NCBI RefSeq assembly: GCF_027604915.1
Contig: NZ_JAJAQC010000007.1
Coordinates: 1 to 64,000 of the forward strand
Origin: Streptomonospora mangrovi
GTDB lineage: Bacteria; Actinomycetota; Actinomycetes; Streptosporangiales; Streptosporangiaceae
Length of the DNA stretch: 64,000 nucleotides
Direction: 5' to 3'
In this document: positions 9,286 to 19,006 of the stretch, one piece after another
Numbering within the stretch: the first letter of the stretch is position 1
Layout: every line of letters begins with the position of its first letter
Notes under the pieces: generated by a model
The model's database searches: none
The model's input: the letters and a program-made list of their open reading frames with translations, nothing else
What the model was told of the DNA's origin: nothing
Made by a program: the position numbers and the translations under genes

Positions 9286-9504
9286 ATGCCCGAGACGCAC
9301 GGCACCGCCCGACCGCCCCGCCTCTACACCACCACCGAGGTGGCCCGCATGTTCCGCGTGGACCCCAAGACCGTCACCCGGTGGGTGAGAACAGGCCAAC
9401 TCCGCGCCCTGCGCACCCCCGGCGGGCACGCCCGCATTCTCGCCGACGACGTGGACGCGGCACTCGCCGGCCTGACCCAGCCACCCCCCGCGCACGGCGG
9501 CTGA
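9286..9504 (+). CDS. BldC-like / MerR-type helix-turn-helix protein
   Basis: This 72-residue protein is one MerR-like winged helix: LYTTTEVARMFRVDPKTVTR (residues 14-33), WVRTGQLRALRTPGGHARI (34-52), then a short acidic helix. The layout is that of BldC and excisionase-type DNA-binding proteins. ATG at 9286 is preceded by CGGAGACC. The gene is boxed between two nearly identical copies of a terminator-bearing sequence, so it is transcriptionally isolated. Its target is unknown; no integrase is nearby, so a developmental or stress regulator is more likely than a phage excisionase. Confidence 0.85.
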   Translation: MPETHGTARPPRLYTTTEVARMFRVDPKTVTRWVRTGQLRALRTPGGHARILADDVDAALAGLTQPPPAHGG

Positions 9505-9538
9505 CTCGCCGGAAAGGGGAGACGGCCGCCCCGCGCAC

Positions 9539-9572
9539 GAGGGCCGCCGGGATGCCAGGCCCGGCGGCCCTC
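9539..9572 (+). terminator. Intrinsic terminator after the BldC-like gene (repeat copy 2)
   Basis: The same 13-bp stem and ATGCCAGG loop as at 9206-9239, here followed by ACTTTTTCTCT, a better T tract. It is part of the second copy of the flanking direct repeat (about 9482-9600). Confidence 0.85.
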
Positions 9573-9664
9573 ACTTTTTCTCTGCAACTCCCCCGCCCCC
9601 GCTCCTCCGCCTCCCCTCCCTCGCGCTCCCGACCGACCCCTCCCGGGCCGCGATTTTCTTCGCG

Positions 9665-9714
9665 TTGACAAAACGGAACATGGTTCCGTATGTTCAAGCG
9701 GAACAGAGTTCCGC
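9665..9714 (+). promoter_or_regulatory. Promoter with two TetR-type operators
   Basis: TTGACA (9665-9670) and TATGTT (9689-9694, 18-base spacing) form a good sigma-70-like promoter. CGGAACATGGTTCCG (9674-9688) is a perfect palindrome filling the spacer. GCGGAACAGAGTTCCGC (9698-9714) is a second perfect palindrome with the same GGAAC-N3-GTTCC core, centred 25 bases downstream. Paired operators of this type are typical of TetR repressors. No TetR gene adjoins, so the repressor must act in trans. Confidence 0.8.
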
Positions 9715-9814
9715 TTCGATGGCCACGGCCGTCCGAGTCGGGCTCCCCTCCTCCTCGGTCGCCGTCGGGTTCGGCCCGGCGGGCCGTCCGGGGCCTGCAA
9801 CGGAAGTGCGCATC

Positions 9815-10798
9815 ATGAGTGTTTCGTCCACCGCCGCCCGCGCCGCCGAACTCCTCGGCCCGCCCGCCCCCGTCCTCTCCCTCGCCCCGGTGGTGCTGCC
9901 CGCGCCCGGCCGGGCCGTGGACCTGGAGCTGCGGGTCTCGGCGCCCGTGACCGGCGACGACCTGCCCGTCATCCTGCTCTCCCACGGCCACGGCTGGTCA
10001 CACCACCTCTCCTCCCTCAACGGCTACGCGCCGCTCGCCGACTTCTGGGCCGCGCACGGGTTCCTCGTCATCCAGCCCACCCACCTGAGTTCGCGGTCCC
10101 TGAGCCTGCCCGCCGACACCCCCGGTGCGCCGCTGTTCTGGCGGTCGCGCGCCGAGGACATGACCCGGATCCTGGACGCCGCCGACGCCGTCGAGGCCGC
10201 AGCCCCCCACCTGCGCGGGCGCGTGGACTGGAGCCGGGTCGCCGCGGCCGGGCACTCCATGGGCGGGCACACCACGGACCTGCTGCTGGGCGCCCGGACC
10301 ACCGACCCCGACGATGGCTCGGAGCCGGACCTGTCCGAGCCGCGCATCACGGCCGGCGTCGTGCTCACCGGGACCGGCCGAGGCGGCGACGCCCTCAACC
10401 CGGAGGCGGCCCGGAACTACCCCTTCCTCCGGAAGACCGACTTCTCCCGCATGGCCACACCCGCGCTCGTGGTCGTCGGCGACAACGACGCCTCCCCCCA
10501 CCTGACCGTCGCCGGCCCCGAGTGGCACGCCGACCCCTACCGCCTCTCCCCCGGCCCCAAGACCCTGGTCACCCTGTTCGGCGCCGAGCACGGGCTGGGC
10601 GGCATCTCGGGCTACGACGTCGCCGAGACCACCGACGACAGCCCCGAGCGCGTCGCCGCCGTGCAACTGCTCACCTCCGCCTACCTGCGCACGCGCCTGT
10701 ACCCCGGCGACCCCGCGTGGCAGGCGGCCTGCAAGGAGCTGACGACCGGCCCCGACGCCCTCGGGAAGGTCGAGTCCAAGGGCGACGACATCGCCTAA
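9815..10798 (+). CDS. Alpha/beta hydrolase (PAF-acetylhydrolase/chlorophyllase-like)
   Basis: This 327-residue cytoplasmic alpha/beta hydrolase has an oxyanion strand LPVILLSHGHGW (about 48-59), nucleophile elbow AGHSMGGHT (about 149-157, Ser in the centre), a probable acid in VVVGDNDAS and catalytic His in FGAEHGLGG. The residue order matches PAF-acetylhydrolase- or chlorophyllase-like esterases. No signal peptide or membrane segment is seen. ATG at 9815 lies about 100 bases after the operator-bearing promoter at 9665; an earlier open frame runs through the operators and is not coding. Substrate unknown; repression by a TetR protein suggests induction by a xenobiotic or ester. Confidence 0.85.
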   Translation: MSVSSTAARAAELLGPPAPVLSLAPVVLPAPGRAVDLELRVSAPVTGDDLPVILLSHGHGWSHHLSSLNGYAPLADFWAAHGFLVIQPTHLSSRSLSLPADTPGAPLFWRSRAEDMTRILDAADAVEAAAPHLRGRVDWSRVAAAGHSMGGHTTDLLLGARTTDPDDGSEPDLSEPRITAGVVLTGTGRGGDALNPEAARNYPFLRKTDFSRMATPALVVVGDNDASPHLTVAGPEWHADPYRLSPGPKTLVTLFGAEHGLGGISGYDVAETTDDSPERVAAVQLLTSAYLRTRLYPGDPAWQAACKELTTGPDALGKVESKGDDIA

Positions 10799-11060
10799 GC
10801 CCTGAGCCCCGCGCTCGGCGCGCGGTCCGCGACGCCCCCCTGGTCCCGCTCGACGGCGGCCCCGCGTCGGCCCCGCAGCCCACTCGGCGCGCCGCCTGCG
10901 CGGCGCCGGCGGCGGCCCTTTCCGCCCGCCCCCGCGTCCGCCCCGGTCACCGACGGCACACCCGCCGTGGCCGGGGCGGATGCGTTCCTGGGAATTTGCT
11001 GAGAGAATTCGTCGGACGTTCGGACAGGCGACTGCGGGGCATCCCCTCGGGACGCCTGGC

Positions 11061-11107
11061 GGCACGGCCCGCCCGTTCCCCGCAGCGGGGAACCGGCGGG
11101 CCGTGCC
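11061..11107. terminator. Long hairpin in the gap before the acyltransferase gene
   Basis: Positions 11061-11082 pair with 11086-11107 (22 bp, one mismatch, 3-base loop). No T tract follows, and the hairpin ends 35 bases before the GTG at 11143, so it could be a terminator for upstream transcription or a leader hairpin. The gap 10799-11142 shows no convincing gene otherwise. Confidence 0.5.
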
Positions 11108-11142
11108 GTCCTCCGCCCACTGGAGAACGGAGACCGCGCCCG

Positions 11143-13230
11143 GTGACCGCCGACACCCGCACCCTCGCCGCCCCCGCGTCCACCGCCTCCGCACCCGGCG
11201 CGCGCCGGTTCCTGCCCGAGGTGCAGGGGCTGCGCGCGGTGGCGGTGCTGCTGGTGCTGATCTACCACGTCGACCACGATCTGCTGCCCGGCGGCTACGT
11301 CGGCGTCGACGTGTTCTTCGTGATCTCGGGCTTCCTCATCACCACCCTGCTGCTGCGCGAGGCGCGCGAGACCGGCCGCGTCTCCCTCGCCGGGTTCTAC
11401 GTTCGCCGCATCCGGCGCATCCTCCCGGCGGCCGGCCTGGTGCTCGCCGTCACCGGCGCGCTGTCCTTCGTGCTCCTGCCGGAGTTCCGGCTGCTGGACA
11501 CCGCCATGCAACTGGCCGCCAGCGCCTTCTACGTCGAGAACCTGTTCCTGGCCGACCAGGCGGTGGACTACCTCGCCGCCGAGGCGGCCGCCAGCCCGGT
11601 GCAGCACTTCTGGTCGCTGGCGGTGGAGGAGCAGTTCTACCTGGTGTGGCCGCTGCTGTTCGTGGGCTGGGCCGCCCTGCCGCGCCGCCTGCGCACCGTG
11701 CGCGCGCTCCTGGCCGCCACCCTGATCCTGGCCGCCGCCTCGCTGGCCTGCTCGATCGCGATGACCCCCGACGGCCCCCAGCAGTCCTACTTCCTGCCGC
11801 AGACCCGCATGTGGGAGCTGGCGGTGGGCGGCGTGCTGGCGATCTTCCTCAGCCGCCGCGAGGTCCCCGCGGCGCTGCGGTGGGTCCTGGGCTGGGCCGG
11901 TCTGGCCGCCATCGGCGCCGCCGCCTGGTACTACAGCGACGCCACGCCCTTCCCCGGCTGGACGGCGCTGCTGCCCGTGCTGGGCGCGGCCGCCGTCATC
12001 GCCGCCGGGCACAACGGGCGGCGCCTCTCCTCCTACCAGGTCCTCTCCAGCCCGCCCGCCCGGTTCGTCGGCGACATCTCCTACGCCCTGTACCTGTGGC
12101 ACTGGCCGCTGATCGTCTTCGCCCTCAGCCTCACCGACTCCACCCGCCTGGGCCCCCTGCACGGCGCGCTCGTGCTGGCGGCCTCCTTCCTGCTGGCCTG
12201 GGCCACCAAGGTCGCCGTGGAGGACCCGGTGCGCCGGTTCGGCCTGCTGCGCACCGGCCGCGCGGCCGCCGCGTTCGCGGTGTGCGCGTCGCTGCTGGTG
12301 GGGCTGATCGCCGCCGGCCAGTACGCCCGCTACGACCACCTGCGCGGCGTGGAGTTCGACCCCGTGCGCCACGTCGGCCCCTCGGCGCTGGGCACCGCCG
12401 AGCCCGCCGGATCGCCCGACGTCCCGATCTACCCCGCCCCGGTGGCCGCCGACGAGGACGTGCCCGACGTGTTCGAGCGCTGCCAGGCGTCGCCCCGGCT
12501 GACCGAGCTGCGCTCCTGCGTCTACGGCCCGGCCGACGCCGACACCACCGTCGCGGTCACCGGCGACTCCCACGCCGCCCACTGGGTGCCCGCGCTGCGC
12601 GAGATCGCCCGCGAGCGCGGCTGGCGGCTGCACATCTACGCCAAGTCCTCCTGCGCGTTCACCACCACCCTGCTGGAGCACCCGGCCGACGGCCGCGACT
12701 ACACCGAGTGCGCCGACTGGAACGCCTCGGTGCTGGCCGAGCTGACCGAGCAGGTGCGCCCCGACGCGGTGTTCACCAGCTCCAGCGCCCGCTCGCAGGC
12801 GGCCGGGGCCGGGTTCCCCGAGGCCGGCAGCACCGACATCGCCGCCGGGATGAACGAGCTGTGGGCGCCGCTGGAGGAGGCCGGGACCGACGTGGTGGCC
12901 ATCCGCGACACCCCGCGCATGGGCGCCCGCCTGCCCGAGTGCGTCTCCGAGCACGCCGCCGCCCCCGGCGCCTGCGCCCGCGGGCGCGCCGACGCCTTCG
13001 CCGACCAGGACCCGCAACTGCTGGCGGCGGGCAACGCCCCCGACGCCGACGTGGTGGACCTCACCGACGCGCTGTGCCTGGGCGGGGAGTGCCTGCCGGT
13101 GATCGGCAACGTCATGGTCTACCGCGACAGCCAGCACCTGACCGCCACCTACTCCCGGCTGGCCGCGCCGCGCCTGGCCGCCGCGATCGAGGACCTGGAG
13201 GAGGCCGGGTCGCTGAGCGGCCTGTCCTGA
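11143..13230 (+). CDS. OafA/YrhL-type acyltransferase with SGNH domain
   Basis: This 695-residue integral membrane acyltransferase (acyltransferase-3 family) is fused to a C-terminal SGNH hydrolase-like domain. The N-terminal half has about ten hydrophobic segments, starting with LRAVAVLLVLIYHVDHD (catalytic His near residue 44), then GGYVGVDVFFVISGFLIT. After the membrane part (about residue 400) the SGNH block I is VAVTGDSHAAHW (about 469-480) and the terminal Asp-His block is DSQHLT (about 662). Such proteins O-acetylate surface polysaccharides or secreted glycans. GTG at 11143 follows GGAGA and ACGGAG motifs. It appears monocistronic. Confidence 0.93.
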   Translation: MTADTRTLAAPASTASAPGARRFLPEVQGLRAVAVLLVLIYHVDHDLLPGGYVGVDVFFVISGFLITTLLLREARETGRVSLAGFYVRRIRRILPAAGLVLAVTGALSFVLLPEFRLLDTAMQLAASAFYVENLFLADQAVDYLAAEAAASPVQHFWSLAVEEQFYLVWPLLFVGWAALPRRLRTVRALLAATLILAAASLACSIAMTPDGPQQSYFLPQTRMWELAVGGVLAIFLSRREVPAALRWVLGWAGLAAIGAAAWYYSDATPFPGWTALLPVLGAAAVIAAGHNGRRLSSYQVLSSPPARFVGDISYALYLWHWPLIVFALSLTDSTRLGPLHGALVLAASFLLAWATKVAVEDPVRRFGLLRTGRAAAAFAVCASLLVGLIAAGQYARYDHLRGVEFDPVRHVGPSALGTAEPAGSPDVPIYPAPVAADEDVPDVFERCQASPRLTELRSCVYGPADADTTVAVTGDSHAAHWVPALREIARERGWRLHIYAKSSCAFTTTLLEHPADGRDYTECADWNASVLAELTEQVRPDAVFTSSSARSQAAGAGFPEAGSTDIAAGMNELWAPLEEAGTDVVAIRDTPRMGARLPECVSEHAAAPGACARGRADAFADQDPQLLAAGNAPDADVVDLTDALCLGGECLPVIGNVMVYRDSQHLTATYSRLAAPRLAAAIEDLEEAGSLSGLS

Positions 13231-13292
13231 GGGCGGGCGCCGGCCGCCGCCTCGCCCCGGCACCCGGCCCGCCCCCGGCGGGGCCGCCGCGC

Positions 13293-13934
13293 TCAGCGCC
13301 CGGCGGCTTCGCCCAGCCCCTCGTACATCCGCGACAGCCCGTCCAAAAACGCCGACAGCGCCAGCTCGAAGCTGTCGCGGTCGATCTCGGCGGCGTGCTC
13401 GGAGAGCCGGTGCGCCTGGGAAAGGTTGGGGTAGCGGTCGCGGTAGACCTGCACGTCGGCGTCGAACCCCCGGGCGAAGGAGTTGATCGCCGCGCCCACC
13501 ACCAGGTACTTGGTCGAGGCCCCGATCATGGTGGCGTGCCGCGCGGGCCAGCCCGCCGCCACCAGCCCGCCGTGCACGGCGTCGGCCCGGCGCAGCGCGG
13601 CCTCGCGGCGGCCGGGGCCGTGGGCGATCACCGGCACCAGGTTGGGGTGGGCCGCCAGGGCGGCGCGGTAGGAGCGCGCCCACACCGTGAGGCCGTGGCG
13701 CCAGTCGCCGGTGGCGAAGCCCGACACGTCGACCTCGGCCATGATCTCGTTGGCGATGTCGGCGAGCAGGTCCTCCTTGGTCCGGTAGTGGCTGTAGAGG
13801 GACGCCGCCCGCACGTCCAACTCCTGGGCCAGGCGGCGCATCGACAGCGCCTCCAGGCCCTCGCGGTCGATCACGGCCAGCGCCGCCGCGCGGATCCCGC
13901 TCACGCTCAGGATGGGGGTCCTGGGTCGGGCCAT
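13293..13934 (-). CDS. TetR/AcrR-family regulator
   Basis: This 213-residue repressor has an N-terminal HTH (about residues 10-55, with LSMRRLAQELDVRAASLYSH and YRTKEDLLADIANEI) and a TetR_C-type ligand-binding domain. ATG at 13934 follows GGGAGGACACCGG. It is divergent from the acyl-CoA dehydrogenase gene at 14110 across 175 bases that contain an operator-like palindrome, so it probably represses that gene and itself. Confidence 0.9.
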   Translation of the reverse strand: MARPRTPILSVSGIRAAALAVIDREGLEALSMRRLAQELDVRAASLYSHYRTKEDLLADIANEIMAEVDVSGFATGDWRHGLTVWARSYRAALAAHPNLVPVIAHGPGRREAALRRADAVHGGLVAAGWPARHATMIGASTKYLVVGAAINSFARGFDADVQVYRDRYPNLSQAHRLSEHAAEIDRDSFELALSAFLDGLSRMYEGLGEAAGR

Positions 13935-14046
13935 CCGGTGTCCTCCCTGGTTCGACGGCTGCTCGGGCGGCCCGGGCGCGGGGCCGGGGCGCGCGGTGGA
14001 CGCGTGCTGCGATCCTGCCATGCCCGCGCCCACCGCGCGGCAGCCC

Positions 14047-14097
14047 TTGCGGGGACGGCGGTCCAGCGCCTACATTCAAAACCGAACAGCGTTAGGT
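14047..14097 (+). promoter_or_regulatory. Promoter and TetR operator for the acyl-CoA dehydrogenase gene
   Basis: TTGCGG (14047) and TACATT (14071-14076) with 18-base spacing form a plausible promoter. It is followed by ACCGAACAGCGTTAGGT (14081-14097), an imperfect palindrome with ACCnAAC arms around AGC. The palindrome would lie over the transcription start, as expected for repression by the divergent TetR protein. Confidence 0.55.
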
Positions 14098-14109
14098 TAA
14101 GGGGATGAG

Positions 14110-15285
14110 ATGGTCGACTTCGGGCTGACCGAGGAGCAGCGGGAGATCCAGGCGTGGGTGCGCACCTTCGTGGAGCGCGAACTCATGCCCCTGGAGAACG
14201 AGGTGCTGCGCCGGGAGCGGGCGGGCGCCCAGCCCGGCCTCACCGCCGACGAGGTGCGCGACCTGCGGGCGCTGGCCCGCAAGTCCGACTTCTGGGGCGT
14301 GCAGACCCCGGTGGAGTACGGCGGCATGGGCCTGGACTCGGTCACCGCCGCCCTCATCGAGATCGAACTGGGCCGCACCTTCCTCAGCTTCAAGTTCGGC
14401 GGCGAGGCCGACAACATCCTCTACCACGCCAACGACGACCAGCGGCAGCGCTACCTGCTGCCCACCATCTCCGGCGAGCGCCGCTCCTGCTTCGCCATCA
14501 CCGAGCCCGGCGCCGGCTCCGACGCCAAGGCCATCCGCACCCGCGCGGTCAAGGACGGCGGCGACTGGGTGATCAACGGCGAGAAGACGTTCATCACCGG
14601 CGGCAACGAGGCCGACTTCGCCATGGTGTTCGCGGTGACCGACCCCGAGCGCGGCGCCGACGGCGGGGTCACCTGCTTCCTGGTGGACCGCGACGCGGGC
14701 TGGACCTCCGAGCCCATCGACACCATGGGCGAGCGCCGCCCGGCCTCCCTGGTGTTCGAGGACGTCCGAGTGCCCGAGGCCAACATCCTCGGCGAACTGG
14801 GCGGGGGCTTCAAGCTGGCCATGCAGTGGATCGGCAAGGGCCGGTTCCTGCTGCCGGCCAACGCGCTGGGCGGCTGCGAGCGGCTGCTGTCCATGGCCAT
14901 CGACTACGCCAAGACCCGGCACACCTTCGGCGCGCCCATCGCCGAGCGCCAGGCCATCCAGTGGATGATCGCCGACTCCCAGACCGAGATCGAGGCGCTG
15001 CGGCTGCTGGTGCTGCACGCCGCCTGGCAGGTCGACCAGGGCCGCGACTCCCGCCACGCCCAGTCCATCGCCAAGCTCTACGGCGGCGTCAAGGCCAACG
15101 AGATCGTCGACCGGGTCATGCAGATCCACGGCGGCATGGGCTACACCCGCGAACTGCCGATCGAGCGGTGGTACCGCGACCTGCGGCTGCTGCGGATATT
15201 CGAGGGCACCGACGAGATCCAGCGGCGCACCATCGCCCGCGACCTGCTCAAGGGGCACGTGAAGGTCGGGCAGACCCTGCGCTAG
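14110..15285 (+). CDS. Acyl-CoA dehydrogenase
   Basis: This 391-residue FAD-dependent acyl-CoA dehydrogenase has full family length. The FAD/substrate signature CFAITEPGAGSDAKAIRTRA lies at about 129-148, GDWVINGEKTFITGGN at about 154-169, and the C-terminal signature YGGVKANEIVDRVMQIHGGM at about 323-342. The probable catalytic Glu is in RIFEGTDEIQRR (about 362-373). ATG at 14110 is the first codon after the TetR operator. It is divergently paired with the TetR gene; no electron-transfer flavoprotein or ligase genes adjoin, so the acyl chain it acts on cannot be stated. Confidence 0.93.
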   Translation: MVDFGLTEEQREIQAWVRTFVERELMPLENEVLRRERAGAQPGLTADEVRDLRALARKSDFWGVQTPVEYGGMGLDSVTAALIEIELGRTFLSFKFGGEADNILYHANDDQRQRYLLPTISGERRSCFAITEPGAGSDAKAIRTRAVKDGGDWVINGEKTFITGGNEADFAMVFAVTDPERGADGGVTCFLVDRDAGWTSEPIDTMGERRPASLVFEDVRVPEANILGELGGGFKLAMQWIGKGRFLLPANALGGCERLLSMAIDYAKTRHTFGAPIAERQAIQWMIADSQTEIEALRLLVLHAAWQVDQGRDSRHAQSIAKLYGGVKANEIVDRVMQIHGGMGYTRELPIERWYRDLRLLRIFEGTDEIQRRTIARDLLKGHVKVGQTLR

Positions 15286-15352
15286 CCCGGCGCCGGGCCG
15301 CCGCGCAGGAGCCGGGCTTGAGATTGGGGCGCGCCGCGCACCCCGCCGCACG

Positions 15353-15396
15353 CGCGGCGCCCCGCACCGGAACCGCGTCCGGTGCGGGGCGCCGCG
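15353..15396. terminator. Bidirectional terminator hairpin
   Basis: A perfect 19-bp stem (15353-15371 with 15378-15396) and 6-base loop ACCGCG lies between the convergent acyl-CoA dehydrogenase and FKBP genes. Confidence 0.75.
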
Positions 15397-15442
15397 TCAC
15401 GTCTCGTGCATCCGCGCCGGGCACCGCCCGGCGCGCTGGGGG

Positions 15443-15817
15443 TCAGTGGACGTCGACCAGGTCCACGACGAACACCAGCGTCTCGCCGGGCTTGATGACC
15501 CCGCCGGCGCCCCGGTCGCCGTAGGCCAGGTGCGGCGGGATGACCAGTTGGCGCCGGCCGCCCACGCGCATGCCCAGCACGCCCTGCTCCCAGCCCTCGA
15601 TCACCTGCCGGCCGCCCAGGGTGAAGCTCAGCGGCTCGCCGCGCTCCCAGGAGGCGTCGAACTCCTTGCCGGTCGAGTGGGCGACGCCGACGTAGTGGAC
15701 GTCGACGGTCGCGCCGAAGCCCGCCTGCGGGCCCTCGCCGATGGTGAGGTCGGACACCGCCAGGTCGGCCGGCGGAGGTCCGGGGGCGACGTCGACTACG
15801 GGACGTTCGAGCGTCAT
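15443..15817 (-). CDS. FKBP-type peptidyl-prolyl isomerase
   Basis: This 124-residue single-domain FKBP carries the family core VDVHYVGVAHSTGKEFDAS (about 38-56), FTLGGRQVIEGWEQGVLGM (about 65-83) and IPPHLAYGDRGAGGVIKPGE (about 92-111). The active-site aromatic residues are conserved. No signal peptide or lipobox is visible, so it is a cytoplasmic protein-folding helper. ATG at 15817 follows AGGAG; the longer frame to 15898 has no better site. Confidence 0.94.
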   Translation of the reverse strand: MTLERPVVDVAPGPPPADLAVSDLTIGEGPQAGFGATVDVHYVGVAHSTGKEFDASWERGEPLSFTLGGRQVIEGWEQGVLGMRVGGRRQLVIPPHLAYGDRGAGGVIKPGETLVFVVDLVDVH

Positions 15818-15957
15818 GAGGGCACTCCTCGCCATGATCGTGATGAAGCTCTCAGCGTACCCGCGCGCACGGGTGGTCGCGGCCACGGGCGCCCTCACGC
15901 GCTGGTCCCCCGCCGCGCGGCCCGCGCCCGCGGCGCCTCCGCCCGGCCCGCGGCGCC

Positions 15958-17154
<1,197 letters not shown>

Positions 17155-17251
17155 CCGCCCCGCTCTTCCCGTTCGCCTTGACCACCGCTGTCGGGGGACA
17201 GTCTGCTAAACGGGGCACCGCCGCGTCAGCCCTGCCGACTCCCCCGCCACC

Positions 17252-17269
17252 GGTAGTGCGGGCACTACC
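17252..17269. promoter_or_regulatory. Dyad upstream of manA
   Basis: GGTAGTGC and GCACTACC form a perfect 8-bp inverted repeat with a 2-base centre. It lies in the 475-base gap between manA and gntP and resembles a repressor operator. No gene is seen in that gap. Confidence 0.45.
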
Positions 17270-17529
17270 CCGCGCGGGGGCCGCGCCGGTCCGTGCGCAC
17301 CATCCAACGTACCGAACGCCGAGGTCGGCCTACAGGGGGCGCCCGGGGCCGCCGGGCGCCCCCCGGGTCGGGCGGCACGTCGGACGGGCGGCGCGCGGGG
17401 CCGCCGGGCGGGCCGGGGACGCGGCGGCGCGGGCACCCCGGGGGTGATCGGCGCTGGTGGGCCGCCCGGGGCCGGTGCGGGCACCGGGGAGATAACAATT
17501 CCGAACGCCCGGGATCACATAAGCTCACA

Positions 17530-17544
17530 AATGGTATTACCATT
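17530..17544. promoter_or_regulatory. GntR operator upstream of gntP
   Basis: AATGGTATTACCATT is a perfect 15-base palindrome 85 bases before the gntP start. Its relative at 19800-19814 between gntR and gntK matches it at 11 of 15 positions, so both are probably bound by the GntR protein encoded at 18990-19754. Confidence 0.75.
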
Positions 17545-17629
17545 GCGCCCAGCCATCCTCCGGCGCACGTCACACCCGCGCCCCGCGCACCCCCCGCGCC
17601 GGACCGTCCCCATTCGCGGAAGGCACACC

Positions 17630-19006
17630 GTGGAAGCCATCGAACCCGCCTACGGCACGGTGCCGCTGCTGCTCATCGCGGCCGCGGCGATCGCCGTCCT
17701 GCTGATACTCGTGATCTGGGTGCGCCTGCACGCCTTCGTGGCGCTCACCCTGGTCAGCCTGCTCACCGCCCTGGCCACCCGCATCCCGCTGGCGGACGTG
17801 GTGCCCACCCTCCTCGACGGGTTCGGCGGCACCCTGGCCAGCGTCGCCCTGCTGGTGGGTCTGGGCGTGATGATCGGCCGCCTGCTGGAGATCTCCGGCG
17901 GCGCCGCCGTCCTGGCCAACTCCCTGATCCGCGTCTTCGGCGAGCGCCGCGCTGGCTTCGCGCTGGGCGTGGCCTCGCTGATCTTCGGCTTCCCGATCTT
18001 CTTCGACGCCGGCCTGATCGTCATGCTGCCGATCGTGTTCAGCGTCGCCCGCCGCCTGGGCGGATCGGTGCTGTTCTACGCGCTGCCGGCCGCCGGCGCC
18101 TTCGCCGTGATGCACGCCTTCGTGCCGCCCCACCCCGGCCCGGTGGCCGCCGCCGACCTGGTCGGCGCCAACATGGGCACCACGCTGATCGTGGGCACCG
18201 TGCTGGCCATCCCCACCTGGTACATCGCCGGCTACCTGTTCTCGCGCTACGCCGGGCGCCGCTTCGACCTGCCGGTGCCCGAGGACTTCGTCGTCGCCGA
18301 GGGCCAGGAGGAGCGGCGGCCCCCGCACCTGCTGACGGTGCTGGCCGTGCTGCTGCTGCCGATGCTGCTCATCTTCGCCAACACCGGGGCCTCCACCCTG
18401 GTCACCACCGGCGCCCTCAGCGAGGACGCCGCCTGGGTGCAGGCGCTCGTGCTCATCGGCCAGACCCCGGTGGCCCTGCTCATCACCACCCTGGTGGCCA
18501 TGGTCGTGCTGCCCATCGGGCGGTTCGGGCGCGGCCGGGTGGAGGACATCGCCAACGAGGCGCTGGGGCCGGTGTGCGCGATCATCCTCATCACCGGCGC
18601 CGGCGGCATGTTCGGCGGCGTGCTGCGCACCAGCGGCATCGGCGAGGCGCTGGCCTCCAGCCTGGAGGCCACCGGCCTGCCGGTGATCGTGGCGGCGTTC
18701 GTGATCGCCACCGCGCTGCGCGTGGCGCAGGGCTCGGCCACGGTCGCGCTGACCACCACCGCCGCCCTGGTGGCGCCGCTGGTGGAGGCCACCGACGGGC
18801 TGTCCTCGCTGGACCTGTCGCTGATCGTGATCGCCATCGCGTGCGGCTCCACCGTGCTCTCCCACGTCAACGACTCCGGGTTCTGGCTGGTGGGGCGGTT
18901 CCTGGGCATGGACACCAAGACCACCCTGCGCACGTGGACGGTGATGGAGACGCTGATCGGCGTGGTCGGGTTCGCCTTCGCGGCGCTGCTCAGCCTCGTG
19001 CTGTAG
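17630..19006 (+). CDS. gntP: Gluconate:proton symporter (GntP family)
   Basis: This 458-residue polytopic permease has 12-14 hydrophobic segments. Family signatures include GFPIFFDAGLIVMLPIVF (about 121-138), PHPGPVAAADLVGANMGTT and, near the C-terminus, GSTVLSHVNDSGFWLVGRF. It imports gluconate by proton symport. GTG at 17630 follows GGAAGG with six-base spacing. Its last 17 bases overlap the 3' end of the convergent gntR gene. Together with gntK it makes a complete uptake-and-phosphorylation unit. Confidence 0.94.
   Translation: MEAIEPAYGTVPLLLIAAAAIAVLLILVIWVRLHAFVALTLVSLLTALATRIPLADVVPTLLDGFGGTLASVALLVGLGVMIGRLLEISGGAAVLANSLIRVFGERRAGFALGVASLIFGFPIFFDAGLIVMLPIVFSVARRLGGSVLFYALPAAGAFAVMHAFVPPHPGPVAAADLVGANMGTTLIVGTVLAIPTWYIAGYLFSRYAGRRFDLPVPEDFVVAEGQEERRPPHLLTVLAVLLLPMLLIFANTGASTLVTTGALSEDAAWVQALVLIGQTPVALLITTLVAMVVLPIGRFGRGRVEDIANEALGPVCAIILITGAGGMFGGVLRTSGIGEALASSLEATGLPVIVAAFVIATALRVAQGSATVALTTTAALVAPLVEATDGLSSLDLSLIVIAIACGSTVLSHVNDSGFWLVGRFLGMDTKTTLRTWTVMETLIGVVGFAFAALLSLVL

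Noticed and set aside
9665..9814. Longer start for the hydrolase at 9665
   Set aside because: It would translate the promoter and both operators; hydrolase homology starts after 9815.
10795..14108. Frames longer than 1000 codons on both strands across the acyltransferase and TetR genes
   Set aside because: They cross the gene boundaries and give low-complexity Arg/Ala/Gly/Pro sequence; the acyltransferase and TetR frames have clear domains instead.
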